Origin: Ilumatobacter sp.
GTDB lineage: Bacteria; Actinomycetota; Acidimicrobiia; Acidimicrobiales; Ilumatobacteraceae
DNA length: 64,000 nucleotides
Reading direction: 5' to 3'
Assembly: GCA_007693335.1 (NCBI GenBank)
Contig: REDU01000070.1
Location: 1-64,000 of the forward strand
Positions 7,309 to 17,714 of the stretch are shown piece by piece. The translations under genes were made by a program, and so were the position numbers. The notes beneath the pieces are model-generated. The model had not been told where the DNA came from, did no database searches, and worked only from the letters and a program-made list of their open reading frames with translations. How positions within the stretch are numbered: position 1 is the stretch's first letter; each line of letters starts with the position of its first letter.

Positions 7309-8553
7309 ATGGAACGCATCGTGATGGTGGGAGCCTCCCTGGCGGCACTCCGGGCGGCGGAGACGCTCCGCGGCGAGGGCTTCGATGGATCGGTCACCCT
7401 CGTGGGTGCCGAAGCCCACCGTCCGTACGATCGCCCTCCGCTGTCGAAGAAGCTGCTCGCCGGGGAGTGGGAGCCCGATCGGGTGGCGCTCCGGAAAGCG
7501 GATGCGTTCGACGCCCTCGACGTCGAGTGGTGCCTCGGTGTCGCTGCCACCGGCCTCGACCTGGCGGGGCGCACGGTGGCGCTGGCCGACGGGAGCGAGG
7601 TGCCGTTCGACGGACTCGTGCTCGCGTGCGGCGCGCGACCGAAGGCACTTCCCGGGGTTCCGTTCACCGAGCCCGCCGCGGCCGCTGACGCCCGGCCATT
7701 GGTCACGGCGCTGCGGACGCTCGACGACTCGCTGGCGCTGCGCGCCCGGCTCGCATCGGGCGATCAGCGGGTGGTCGTGATCGGCGCCGGATTCATCGGG
7801 TTGGAGGTGGCGGCAACGGCTCGCGGTCTCGGCAATGACGTGGTCGTGCTCGAGGGTGCGTCGGCCCCGTTGATCAGGGCGTTGGGTGCAGAGATGGGAG
7901 CGGCGGTGTCGGCGTTCCACGCCGATCACGGGGTCGAGATCCGCTGCGACGTGCGGGTGGCCGGTGTCGACGCGTCCGGTGTCCGGTTCGAGCCGGTCGA
8001 CGGCGTCAGCGAGGTGGTCCCCGCCGACGTGGTCGTGGTCGGGATCGGGGTGGAACCCGCCACCGACTGGCTCGAGGGAAGCGGGCTCGAGTTGCGCGAC
8101 GGCGTGGTGTGTGACGCCACGCTGGCGGCGCGGGGGGCGCCCGAGGGCGTGCCCGTGTTCGCGGCGGGCGATGTGGCCCGCTGGCCGAACGAGCTCTTCG
8201 ACGAGGAGATGCGGGTGGAGCACTGGACCAATGCCGCCGAGCAGGGGATGGTGGCCGCCAAGGCGCTGCTGTCGTGCGCCACGGGTGAGGAGCCGGGGCC
8301 GTACGCGCCGGTGCCGTTCTTCTGGAGCGACCAGTACGACCGCCGCATCCAGTTCCTCGGTCGCGCCTCGGCCGACGACGACGTGCAGATCGTCTCGGGC
8401 GCGGTCGACGATCGGAAGTTCCTGGCGCTGTTCGGTCGGGAGGGCCGCCTGCGTGGCGCACTGGGCCTCAATGTGCCGAAGCTCCTGATGCCGCACCGGG
8501 CGCTCCTCGAACAGCGCATCTCGTGGGACGACGCCCTCGCTCGTGTCGAGTGA
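7309..8553 (+). CDS. FAD-dependent NAD(P)H:ferredoxin/rubredoxin reductase-like oxidoreductase
   Basis: 414 aa. N-terminal FAD Rossmann motif MVGASLAALRAAETLRGEGF, the RPYDRPPLSKKLLAG signature of ferredoxin reductases that serve oxygenases, a second Rossmann for NAD(P)H (VVIGAGFIGLEVAATARGLG), the VFAAGDVARWPN FAD-binding strand, and a C-terminal reductase dimerisation domain. It would pass electrons to a ferredoxin for a P450 or Rieske enzyme, but no ferredoxin or P450 is next to it. An AAGGAGAG ribosome binding site (7297-7304) precedes ATG 7309. It is followed with overlap by PhyH and aminotransferase genes. Confidence 0.9.
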   Translation: MERIVMVGASLAALRAAETLRGEGFDGSVTLVGAEAHRPYDRPPLSKKLLAGEWEPDRVALRKADAFDALDVEWCLGVAATGLDLAGRTVALADGSEVPFDGLVLACGARPKALPGVPFTEPAAAADARPLVTALRTLDDSLALRARLASGDQRVVVIGAGFIGLEVAATARGLGNDVVVLEGASAPLIRALGAEMGAAVSAFHADHGVEIRCDVRVAGVDASGVRFEPVDGVSEVVPADVVVVGIGVEPATDWLEGSGLELRDGVVCDATLAARGAPEGVPVFAAGDVARWPNELFDEEMRVEHWTNAAEQGMVAAKALLSCATGEEPGPYAPVPFFWSDQYDRRIQFLGRASADDDVQIVSGAVDDRKFLALFGREGRLRGALGLNVPKLLMPHRALLEQRISWDDALARVE

Positions 8554-9340
8554 CGTACCCGCGACCGGTCCGGTGCTCCCGACCGGTCTCGCTGCCGAAC
8601 TCGCCATCGACTTCGCCGCTGATGGGGCGGTGTGCGTGCGCGGTCTCGTGCCCGCCGATCTCCTCGACCGGGTGGCGTCCGCCGTGGATCGGAACCTGGC
8701 CGATCCGTCAGACTTGGCCATCGTCGCCAGCGCCGCCGATGATCCCGGGAGGTTCGTCGAGGACTTCTGCAACTGGCAGCGGTTCGACGCCTATCTCGAT
8801 CTGGCCCGCCACGCGGCCCCGCTGATCGGCCACCTCATGGGGTCAACGGGCGTTCGGCTGTACCACGACCACCTCCTCGTCAAGGAGGCCGGCACCGCCA
8901 CCCCGACGCCGTGGCACCAGGATCAGCCCTACTACGACGTGGAGGGACATCACGTGGTGTCGATGTGGTGCCCGCTGGATCCGGTCCCTCGTGATGCCAC
9001 GCTCGAGCTCGTGGCCGGTTCACACCTCGGACCCTGGTTGATGCCGCGCACGTTCATGGATCGCGAGGCGCGATGGTTCGGCGAGGGCGAGTTGGCGGAG
9101 GTTCCCGACGTGGAGGCCGACCGCCATGCGCACCGGATCCTCGGCTGGGCGCTCGAACCGGGCGACGTGGTGTGCTTCCACGCCCTCACCCTGCACGCCG
9201 CCCGCGGGTCCGCCGACCGACGGCGGGTGCTCTCGCTGCGCTTCCTCGGTGACGACGCCGTCCGGGTGGAACGGCGGTGGCGCACGAGCCCACCGATCCC
9301 CGCCACGGCCAGCTTCCCCGTGGTTAGGCTCGCCGGATGA
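8543..9340 (+). CDS. Phytanoyl-CoA dioxygenase (PhyH) family Fe(II)/2-oxoglutarate enzyme
   Basis: 265 aa, GTG start overlapping the reductase gene by 11 nt. PhyH fold with the facial triad visible: TPWHQDQPYYDV gives the H-x-D pair, and FHALTLHAARGSADRRR gives the distal His and the Arg that holds 2-oxoglutarate. Such enzymes hydroxylate small molecules or acyl-CoAs; the substrate is unknown. Coupling with an FAD reductase and a class III aminotransferase suggests oxidation followed by transamination of an amine or amino acid derivative, which is inference. Confidence 0.88.
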   Translation: MSSDVPATGPVLPTGLAAELAIDFAADGAVCVRGLVPADLLDRVASAVDRNLADPSDLAIVASAADDPGRFVEDFCNWQRFDAYLDLARHAAPLIGHLMGSTGVRLYHDHLLVKEAGTATPTPWHQDQPYYDVEGHHVVSMWCPLDPVPRDATLELVAGSHLGPWLMPRTFMDREARWFGEGELAEVPDVEADRHAHRILGWALEPGDVVCFHALTLHAARGSADRRRVLSLRFLGDDAVRVERRWRTSPPIPATASFPVVRLAG

Positions 9341-10572
9341 GCACGTCCAACCTGTCGCGGGTGTGGTTCAAGGTGACCGACCTGCAGGTGGCGAGTGGCC
9401 GTGGTTGCCGGGTCACCACCGTCGAGGGTGACCAGTACCTCGACTTCGCGGCCGGCATCGCGGTGAACTCCACCGGGCACTCGCACCCGGCGGTGGTCGA
9501 GGCGATCGCCCGTCAGGCCGAACGCTTCGTGCACGCCCAGGTGAACGTGTTCACCCACGATCTCCTCGAACCCCTCGCCGCCCGCCTGGCCGAGATCGCC
9601 CCGGGCCCGATCGACACCTTCTTCTTCGCCAACTCGGGTGCCGAGATCACCGAGGCGGCCATCAAGCTCGCCAAGCAGGCGACCGGCCGGCCGAACACCA
9701 TCGTGTTCAGCGGTTCGTTCCACGGCCGTACTCATCTCGCGATGGCCATGACCACCTCCAAGACGGTCTACCGCGCCGGTCACGCGCCGCTCCCGGGCGG
9801 TGTCTTCGTCGCGCCGTTCCCCGATCCGCTCGTGGCCGATCGTGACGCCGAGGTCAGTCGTGCGCTCCGTGGCCTCGATCACCTGCTGCTCAGCCAGACC
9901 TCACCGGCCGAGACGGCGGCGATGATCCTCGAGCCGGTGCTCGGCGAGGGCGGGTACGTGCCCGCCCCACCCGCCTTCATCGAGGGGGTGGCCGAGCGGT
10001 GTCGCCGACACGGGATCCTCTTCATCGCGGACGAGGTGCAGAGCGGCTTCGGTCGCACGGGCAAGATGTTCGCCGTCGAGCATGCCGACGTCGAACCCGA
10101 CATCATCTGCATGGCCAAGGGCATCGCGTCCGGGTTCCCGTTCGCTGCGCTCGGCACCCGCCGCGAGCTCGACGACCGGTGGCCCACCGGCAGCCACGGT
10201 GGCACCTATGGCGGCAACCCGATCGGGTGCGCGGCGGCGATCGCCACGCTCGACGTCCTGACGGCGCCGGGCTTCCTCGACCACGTGCGCGAGCGCGGCC
10301 GGCAGCTCACCGACGGTCTGCGCAAGCTCCAGGGCGGGCATCCCGATCTGCGGCAGGTCCGCGGCCCCGGTCTGATGGTCGCCACCGGGTTCGCCGATGC
10401 CGCGCGGGTGCCGGCGCTGGTCGAGCACTGTCTGCGCGAGGGTCGGCTGATCCTGATGACCGCCGGTACCTACGGTCGCGACATCCGGTGGATGCCCCCG
10501 CTGGTGGTGACGGCCGACGAGATCGACGAGGCCCTCGCCGCGTTCGCTGCGGCCCTCGACGCCACGGGGTGA
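9337..10572 (+). CDS. Class III PLP aminotransferase (4-aminobutyrate/acetylornithine type)
   Basis: 411 aa. Conserved features: YLDFAAGIAVNSTGHSHP near the N-terminus, FFANSGAEITEAAIKLAK phosphate cup, SGSFHGRTHLAMAMTTSK, and FIADEVQSGFGRTGKMFA with the PLP-pairing Asp. The Schiff-base Lys is in CMAKGIASGFPFAALG, followed by GTYGGNPIGCAAA. Closest general type is GabT-like omega-aminotransferase. ATG 9337 overlaps the PhyH stop (ATGA). It is followed 3 nt later by a MarR regulator. Confidence 0.9.
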   Translation: MSTSNLSRVWFKVTDLQVASGRGCRVTTVEGDQYLDFAAGIAVNSTGHSHPAVVEAIARQAERFVHAQVNVFTHDLLEPLAARLAEIAPGPIDTFFFANSGAEITEAAIKLAKQATGRPNTIVFSGSFHGRTHLAMAMTTSKTVYRAGHAPLPGGVFVAPFPDPLVADRDAEVSRALRGLDHLLLSQTSPAETAAMILEPVLGEGGYVPAPPAFIEGVAERCRRHGILFIADEVQSGFGRTGKMFAVEHADVEPDIICMAKGIASGFPFAALGTRRELDDRWPTGSHGGTYGGNPIGCAAAIATLDVLTAPGFLDHVRERGRQLTDGLRKLQGGHPDLRQVRGPGLMVATGFADAARVPALVEHCLREGRLILMTAGTYGRDIRWMPPLVVTADEIDEALAAFAAALDATG

Positions 10573-10575
10573 CCC

Positions 10576-11031
10576 GTGCCCCGGCTCGACGCGGCCCGGC
10601 TCGGCGCCTGGCGTGAGCTGAGCACCGGACTCGCCGAGGTCTCGCGCCGGATCCACGACGATCTCATCGAGCAGTGGGACATCCCGCTCGGCTGGTTCGA
10701 CGTGCTGGCCGCCCTCCAGCGGTCGGGCGGTCGGGCCCGCCCGTCGGAGGTGGCGGCCGAGTTGCGGGTGCCGGCGTCGAGTCTCAGTCGTCGGCTCGAC
10801 CGACTGGAGGAGGAGGGCTGGATCGCCCGACATCGCAGCGTCACCGGCGAGGATCAGCGACTGGTCGACGTCGAACTCACCCGTCGCGGTCGCAACCTGT
10901 GGCGCGAGATGAACGTCACGTACCGCCGGGCGGTGCAGACGCACTTCGCCGGCCGCCTCGCCGACCACGAGATCGCCCTGCTGACCGAGGTGGCGTCGCG
11001 CCTCGGCGCACAGGACGATCCCGCGACGTGA
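10576..11031 (+). CDS. MarR-family transcriptional regulator
   Basis: 151 aa. Typical winged-helix core: GWFDVLAALQRSGGRARPSE, VAAELRVPASSLSRRLDRLE (recognition helix) and the DQRLVDVELTRRG wing. GTG start 3 nt after the aminotransferase stop, so it is the last gene of the reductase-PhyH-aminotransferase operon and may control it in response to the substrate. It ends convergently, 3 bp from the acyl-CoA ligase stop. Confidence 0.88.
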   Translation: MPRLDAARLGAWRELSTGLAEVSRRIHDDLIEQWDIPLGWFDVLAALQRSGGRARPSEVAAELRVPASSLSRRLDRLEEEGWIARHRSVTGEDQRLVDVELTRRGRNLWREMNVTYRRAVQTHFAGRLADHEIALLTEVASRLGAQDDPAT

Positions 11032-11034
11032 CGC

Positions 11035-12855
11035 TCAGTCGAGGCCGGCGTACATCGACTCGATCTCGTCGCCGTAGCGGGCGAGGACGCCGCGTCGCTT
11101 CAGCTTCGAGGTCGGGGTGAGCACATCGCTGTCGGGCATCCACTCCTCACCGAGCAGCACGAACTTCTTGATCTGCTCGACCTGGGCGAACTGCTGGTTG
11201 ATCTCGTCCACCCCGGCCTGCACCTCGGCGATCACGTCGGGATCGACGGCCAGTTCGGGCAGTGACAGCGATTCCTTGCCGTGGTTCTTCGCCCACACGA
11301 GCGCCGCTTCGGGATCGAGCACCAGGATGGCCGAGCAGAACTTGCGGTTGTCGCCGATGGCCGCGGCCTGACCGATGATCGGGATCATCTTCAGTGCGCC
11401 CTCGAGGTTGGCCGGGCTGATGTTCTTGCCGCCCGACGTGATGATGAGCTCCTTCTTGCGGTCGACGATGCGGACGTAGCCCTCGTCGTCCATCACCCCG
11501 ATGTCGCCGGAGTGCAGCCATCCGTCGACGAGCGTCTCAGCGGTCTTCTCGGGCTCCTTGTAGTAGCCCTGGAACACGTTGCCGCCACGGCAGATGACCT
11601 CACCGTCCTCGGCGATCTCGACCTCGCAGCCGGGAACCGCCTGACCGACCGAACCCGGCTTGTTGGCGTGCGGCGACCACGTCATCGGGCCGCTGGACTC
11701 GCTCATGCCGTAGATCTCCGACAGTGGCACGCCGATGGCGTTGAACCATTCGAGGATCGTGGCGGGGATGGGCGCCGCGCCGGTGACGGCGATCTCGACC
11801 GCGTCGATGCCGACCAGTGCTCGCACGTTGCTGAACGCCACGGCATCGAGGAACTCCCAGGTGTCGCGCTGCTCCTGGGTGATCGTGCCGTCGCGCTCGG
11901 CGGCCTTGATCTCGAGGGCGGCGGCGATCGCCTCGTCGAACTTCTGCTTGCGCTCGGCATCGGCGGCCAGGGCGGCGTTCACGCCGGCGTAGACCTTCTC
12001 GTAGACGCGGGGCACGCCGAACATGATCTGCGGGTGCACCTTGCCGAGATAGGCGGTGAGCTGGTTCGGGTCGGGGCAGCAGTAGACGCTGTAGCCGAGG
12101 ATCATGGCCTGGTAGTGGCTCATCATCCGCTCGGCGATGTGGGCCATCGGCAGGTAGGACACGGCGCGCTTGCCACGGAAGTCGTCCCAGTCGATGCACT
12201 GGCGCAGCAACTCGACGGTGTACACGACGTTGTACTGGCTGATCATCACGCCCTTCGGTGGGCCGGTGGTGCCACTGGTGTAGATGAGCGTGGCGATGTC
12301 GTCGGGATGCGTGGCGGCGGCCAGCGCCCCGAGATCGGCCTCGTCGGGTCCGAGCAGCGCCTCGGCGGGCTCGACGCCCTCGGGGAGGTTGCCCTCCGGC
12401 GGCTCGATCACGAAGATCCGGCGCAGCGCGGGGAGGTCGCCCCGGACCTTCAGCAGCCGCTCGAGGAAGCCGGCGTCCTCCACGATCGCCACCTCGGCCT
12501 CGGCGTGCTCGGCCAGGTACTGGATCTCCTCGGGTGACGAGGAGTTGTAGATGCTCACCGGCGTGGCGCGGATGAACTGCGCGGCGACGTCGTACCAGTG
12601 GAAGTCGGGCCGGTTCCGCATCATCAGCAGGATCCGCTGGCCGGGCTTCACGCCGGCCTCGGTGAGACCGACGGCGGCACGGGCCACCATCGAACGCATC
12701 TCGCCGAGGGTCCATGCATTCCAGTCATCGTCGCCCTTCATCGAGTGGAGCGCTGGCGTCGAGGGATCGGCGTCGGTGAGTTCGAGGAAGAGTCGTGGTG
12801 CGGTCGAACCGCTGACGGCGGCGTCGATGTCGGCGATGGAGGCTCGGCTGGTCAT
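11035..12855 (-). CDS. Long-chain acyl-CoA synthetase (AMP-forming)
   Basis: 606 aa adenylate-forming enzyme. ATP-binding motif LIYTSGTTGPPKGVMISQYN, acyl-pocket and A5 region (SEIYGMSESSGPMTWSPH), the hinge segment DGWLHSGDIGVMDDEGYVRI and the A10 lysine region (ITSGGKNISPANLEG, then LTPTSKLKRRGVL near the end). It activates fatty acids to acyl-CoA. Divergent from a thiolase gene, so the two could share control. Length is normal for the bacterial FACS type. Confidence 0.92.
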   Translation of the reverse strand: MTSRASIADIDAAVSGSTAPRLFLELTDADPSTPALHSMKGDDDWNAWTLGEMRSMVARAAVGLTEAGVKPGQRILLMMRNRPDFHWYDVAAQFIRATPVSIYNSSSPEEIQYLAEHAEAEVAIVEDAGFLERLLKVRGDLPALRRIFVIEPPEGNLPEGVEPAEALLGPDEADLGALAAATHPDDIATLIYTSGTTGPPKGVMISQYNVVYTVELLRQCIDWDDFRGKRAVSYLPMAHIAERMMSHYQAMILGYSVYCCPDPNQLTAYLGKVHPQIMFGVPRVYEKVYAGVNAALAADAERKQKFDEAIAAALEIKAAERDGTITQEQRDTWEFLDAVAFSNVRALVGIDAVEIAVTGAAPIPATILEWFNAIGVPLSEIYGMSESSGPMTWSPHANKPGSVGQAVPGCEVEIAEDGEVICRGGNVFQGYYKEPEKTAETLVDGWLHSGDIGVMDDEGYVRIVDRKKELIITSGGKNISPANLEGALKMIPIIGQAAAIGDNRKFCSAILVLDPEAALVWAKNHGKESLSLPELAVDPDVIAEVQAGVDEINQQFAQVEQIKKFVLLGEEWMPDSDVLTPTSKLKRRGVLARYGDEIESMYAGLD

Positions 12856-12974
12856 GTGTCCATTGTCTCACCTGCGCCCGGCCGGGTCGAATGCGCTCCG
12901 GTTTGGGCGCAGCCGCACCGAAACAGCAGACTCTCGACAGCGCACCCGCCTCGTTTCTCGCCCAGGAGCACACC

Positions 12975-14144
12975 ATGACCACCGCCGTGATCGTCGATGC
13001 CATCCGCACCCCGATGGGGAAGCGCAACGGCCAGTTGAAGGACTGGCACCCGGTCGATCTGGCCGCGGAGACCCTGAAGGCGCTGCAGCAGCGCAACGAT
13101 CTCGACCCCGCCGTCGTCGACGACGTCGTCATGGGTTGCGTGATGCAGGTCGGCGAACAGGGGGTGAACGTGGCCCGCAACGCCGTGCTCGCCGCCGGAT
13201 GGCCCGAAGACGTGCCCGGCACCACCGTCGACCGCCAGTGCGGCTCGAGCCAGCAGGCCGCCCACTTCGCCGCCCAGGGCGTGATGGCCGGGGCCTACGA
13301 CGTGGTCGTGGCGGCCGGCGTCGAGGTGATGACCCGCGTGCCGATGGGTGCCTCGATGGCCGACGGCAAGTTCGGCTACCCGTTCGGCCCGGCCGTGGGT
13401 GCTCGCTACGCCGACCAGGGTGGTCTGGTGCCCCAGGGCATCTCTGCCGAGCTGATCGCCGACAAGTGGAACATCTCCCGCGACGACATGGACGCCTTCG
13501 GGGTCCGCAGTCAGCAGTACGCCGCCCGTGCCACCGCCGAGGGCCGTTTCGATCGTGAGATCCTCCCGGTGCTCGGTGCCGAGGGCTCGATGGTGAGCGT
13601 CGACGGTGGTCTCCGCGACACCACGATGGAGTCGCTCGCCAAACTCAAGCCGTCGTTCGTGCCCGAGGAGGAAGGTGGCCGCGTCACTGCCGGCAACTCC
13701 TCCCAGATCACCGACGGAGCGTCGGCCATTCTGATCATGAGCGAGGAGAAGGCGGCAGCGTTGGGGCTCACCCCCCGGGCCCGCTTCGTCGACTTCGCCC
13801 TGGCCGGTGCCGACCCGCGCCTGATGCTCACGGCGCCCATCCCCGCCACGCACAAGCTGCTCGAGCGCGCGGGCATGACCATCGACCAGATGGATCTGAT
13901 CGAGATCAACGAGGCGTTCGCGTCGGTCGTGCTGGCGTGGGAGAAGGAGCTGCACCCCGACATGGACCGGGTGAACGTGAACGGTGGCGCCATCGCCCTC
14001 GGTCACCCCCTCGGCTGCTCGGGGGCGCGCCTCATGACCACGTTGCTCAACGAGCTCGAGCGCACCGGCGGCCGCTTCGGCCTCCAGACGATGTGCGAGG
14101 GCGGGGGCATGGCCAACGCCACCCTCATCGAACGCCTCGGCTGA
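12975..14144 (+). CDS. Thiolase (acetyl-CoA C-acyltransferase)
   Basis: 389 aa. Catalytic residues of thiolases are present: nucleophilic Cys in TTVDRQCGSSQQAAHFAAQG, His in NGGAIALGHPLGCSGARLMT, and the second Cys in TMCEGGGMANATLIERLG. It cleaves 3-ketoacyl-CoA in beta-oxidation, or runs in reverse. ATG 12975 is preceded by an AGGAG (12964-12968); in-frame codons upstream to 12891 are not thiolase-like. Divergent from the acyl-CoA ligase. Confidence 0.92.
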   Translation: MTTAVIVDAIRTPMGKRNGQLKDWHPVDLAAETLKALQQRNDLDPAVVDDVVMGCVMQVGEQGVNVARNAVLAAGWPEDVPGTTVDRQCGSSQQAAHFAAQGVMAGAYDVVVAAGVEVMTRVPMGASMADGKFGYPFGPAVGARYADQGGLVPQGISAELIADKWNISRDDMDAFGVRSQQYAARATAEGRFDREILPVLGAEGSMVSVDGGLRDTTMESLAKLKPSFVPEEEGGRVTAGNSSQITDGASAILIMSEEKAAALGLTPRARFVDFALAGADPRLMLTAPIPATHKLLERAGMTIDQMDLIEINEAFASVVLAWEKELHPDMDRVNVNGGAIALGHPLGCSGARLMTTLLNELERTGGRFGLQTMCEGGGMANATLIERLG

Positions 14145-14194
14145 CCGGCCAGCTCGCCCGACCGGCTCAGCGGTGAGCGGGATAGCCTGTGGAT

Positions 14195-14458
14195 ATGGAC
14201 GTCGGCACCGTGATCTGGGTGGGCGCTGGTGTCCTCATGGGCGTGTTCCTGTGGAAAACCGGAATCGGCATGCTCCGCTCGCTCACGACCCCGCTCCCGC
14301 CGCCCCCGCCCACTGGCGAGCTCCGCAAGGTGAACATGAGGTATCGGTGCGGGGTGTGCGGGGTGGAGCTGAAGTTGACGATGGCCCCTGACGAGGATCC
14401 GCCGCCCCCGCGGCACTGCCTCGAGGACATGGACATCATCGCCCCCATTTACGACTAA
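14195..14458 (+). CDS. Small membrane protein with a Cys-rich tail, unknown function
   Basis: 87 aa: one N-terminal transmembrane segment (VIWVGAGVLMGVFLWKTGIG), a Pro-rich spacer (PLPPPPPTG), then a short cytoplasmic tail with RYRCGVCGVELKLTM and later RHCLEDMD. The CxxC plus His-Cys pair could make one zinc-binding site. I do not recognise a named family. A GTG at 14189 is an alternative start two codons upstream. Confidence 0.6.
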   Translation: MDVGTVIWVGAGVLMGVFLWKTGIGMLRSLTTPLPPPPPTGELRKVNMRYRCGVCGVELKLTMAPDEDPPPPRHCLEDMDIIAPIYD

Positions 14459-14479
14459 TTTCCCTGGGTGCCCACAGCC

Positions 14480-14532
14480 TGTGGACAACTCTGTGGTGAA
14501 TCACACACCTGTCATTCACCGCTTGTGGATGG
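14480..14532 (+). promoter_or_regulatory. DnaA-box-like motifs between two small genes
   Basis: TGTGGACAA (14480-14488) and TGTGGATGG (14524-14532) resemble the inverse DnaA box TGTGGATAA with one or two mismatches; a third, TGTGGATAT, is at 14188-14196. They flank the small Cys-rich gene in the block that lies near oriC in mycobacteria. Evidence is weak. Confidence 0.25.
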
Positions 14533-14553
14533 ATCCGGGGACGAACGACCCGG

Positions 14554-14862
14554 CTAGCGCCATTTGGTGGCGGTGTAGAGCCCACCGAGGATGCAGCCCA
14601 GACCGAGGATCGTCAGCAGGTTGTTGCCCGAGAACACCAGGTTGCGCAGGATGATCAGCACGGCGCCGCCGATGAGCAGGGCGAGCATCAGGGCCGGGAC
14701 CCAGCGGGGGCTCTCCCGCATCGAGGCGGGCACGGGCGGCGTGTAGCGGGTGGACGAGTGCACGCCCTCGCTGTTCTCGTCCGGGTTCTTCAGCGGACGT
14801 TCGCCGGGCCGCGTGCCCTTCGGGGTCGTCCTGCCACCGGTCTTGCGCTTCGGAGGTGCCAC
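14554..14862 (-). CDS. crgA: Cell division protein CrgA
   Basis: 102 aa with a basic, disordered N-terminus (APPKRKTGGRTTPKGTRPGE), then two C-terminal transmembrane segments (PALMLALLIGGAVLIILRNL and ILGLGCILGGLYTATKW). This is the CrgA layout: a small septum protein that in actinobacteria recruits FtsZ, FtsQ and penicillin-binding proteins. The GTG at 14862 is the likely start because upstream in-frame sequence is not CrgA-like. Its place beside trpG and pknB is the same as in Mycobacterium. Confidence 0.87.
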   Translation of the reverse strand: MAPPKRKTGGRTTPKGTRPGERPLKNPDENSEGVHSSTRYTPPVPASMRESPRWVPALMLALLIGGAVLIILRNLVFSGNNLLTILGLGCILGGLYTATKWR

Positions 14863-14928
14863 AGGACATGAGTCTAGGCGGTCGTACCCGTTCGACAGGG
14901 GCGCACCCGACCGGGCAGGCTGTCGCCC

Positions 14929-15507
14929 GTGACCCGGGTACTCGTGATCGACAGCTACGACAGCTTCGTGTACAACCTCGTCCAGTACCTCGGCGAACTC
15001 GGCGCCGAACCCATCGTGCACCGCAACGACGCCATCGACGTCGAGGCCGCGCTCGCACTGGAGCCCGATGCCGTGCTGCTCTCGCCAGGTCCGGGACGAC
15101 CCGAGGACGCCGGCATCATCTGCGATGCCGTCCCGGCGTTCGCCGCACGTCACGTGCCGGTGCTCGGCGTGTGTCTCGGTCACCAGGCGATCGGTCAGGT
15201 GTTCGGCGGCAACGTGGTGCGCGCCCCTGCGCTGATGCACGGCAAGACCTCACCGGTCCATCATGACGGCGCCGGGGTCTTCGCCGGTCTCCCCACGCCG
15301 CTGACGGCCACCCGCTACCACTCGCTCGTGGTCGAGCGGGACTCGGTGCCGGCCTGCCTCGAGATCACGGCCTCGACCCCCGACGGGGTCGTGATGGGGC
15401 TGCGCCACCGTGAACTCGAGGTCGAGGGTGTGCAGTTCCACCCCGAGAGCATCCTCACCGCCGTCGGTCACGACCTGCTCCGGAACTTTCTCGCCCGCGC
15501 CGGCTGA
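14929..15507 (+). CDS. trpG: Glutamine amidotransferase subunit of anthranilate or aminodeoxychorismate synthase
   Basis: 192 aa class I glutamine amidotransferase. N-terminal [20 protein letters not shown], oxyanion region [13 protein letters not shown], nucleophile Cys in [19 protein letters not shown], and the His-Glu pair in [13 protein letters not shown]. It supplies ammonia to a TrpE or PabB partner, which is not nearby, so anthranilate and 4-amino-4-deoxychorismate routes are both possible. It sits between crgA and pknB exactly as trpG does in mycobacteria. GTG start. Confidence 0.9.
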   Translation: MTRVLVIDSYDSFVYNLVQYLGELGAEPIVHRNDAIDVEAALALEPDAVLLSPGPGRPEDAGIICDAVPAFAARHVPVLGVCLGHQAIGQVFGGNVVRAPALMHGKTSPVHHDGAGVFAGLPTPLTATRYHSLVVERDSVPACLEITASTPDGVVMGLRHRELEVEGVQFHPESILTAVGHDLLRNFLARAG

Positions 15508-15519
15508 CGCGGGCCGGGT

Positions 15520-17640
<2,121 letters not shown>

Positions 17641-17714
17641 CCCAGGGGTGGGAGCCGCTGCACGAGGTTACCGACCTCCGTCTCCGGTTGACGTTCACGC
17701 TCGCCCCGATCCGG

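Noticed and set aside
11281-12537. Plus-strand frame opposite the acyl-CoA ligase, and a similar one at 30946-32349 opposite the monooxygenase
   Set aside because: Both are antisense shadows of genes with intact catalytic motifs.
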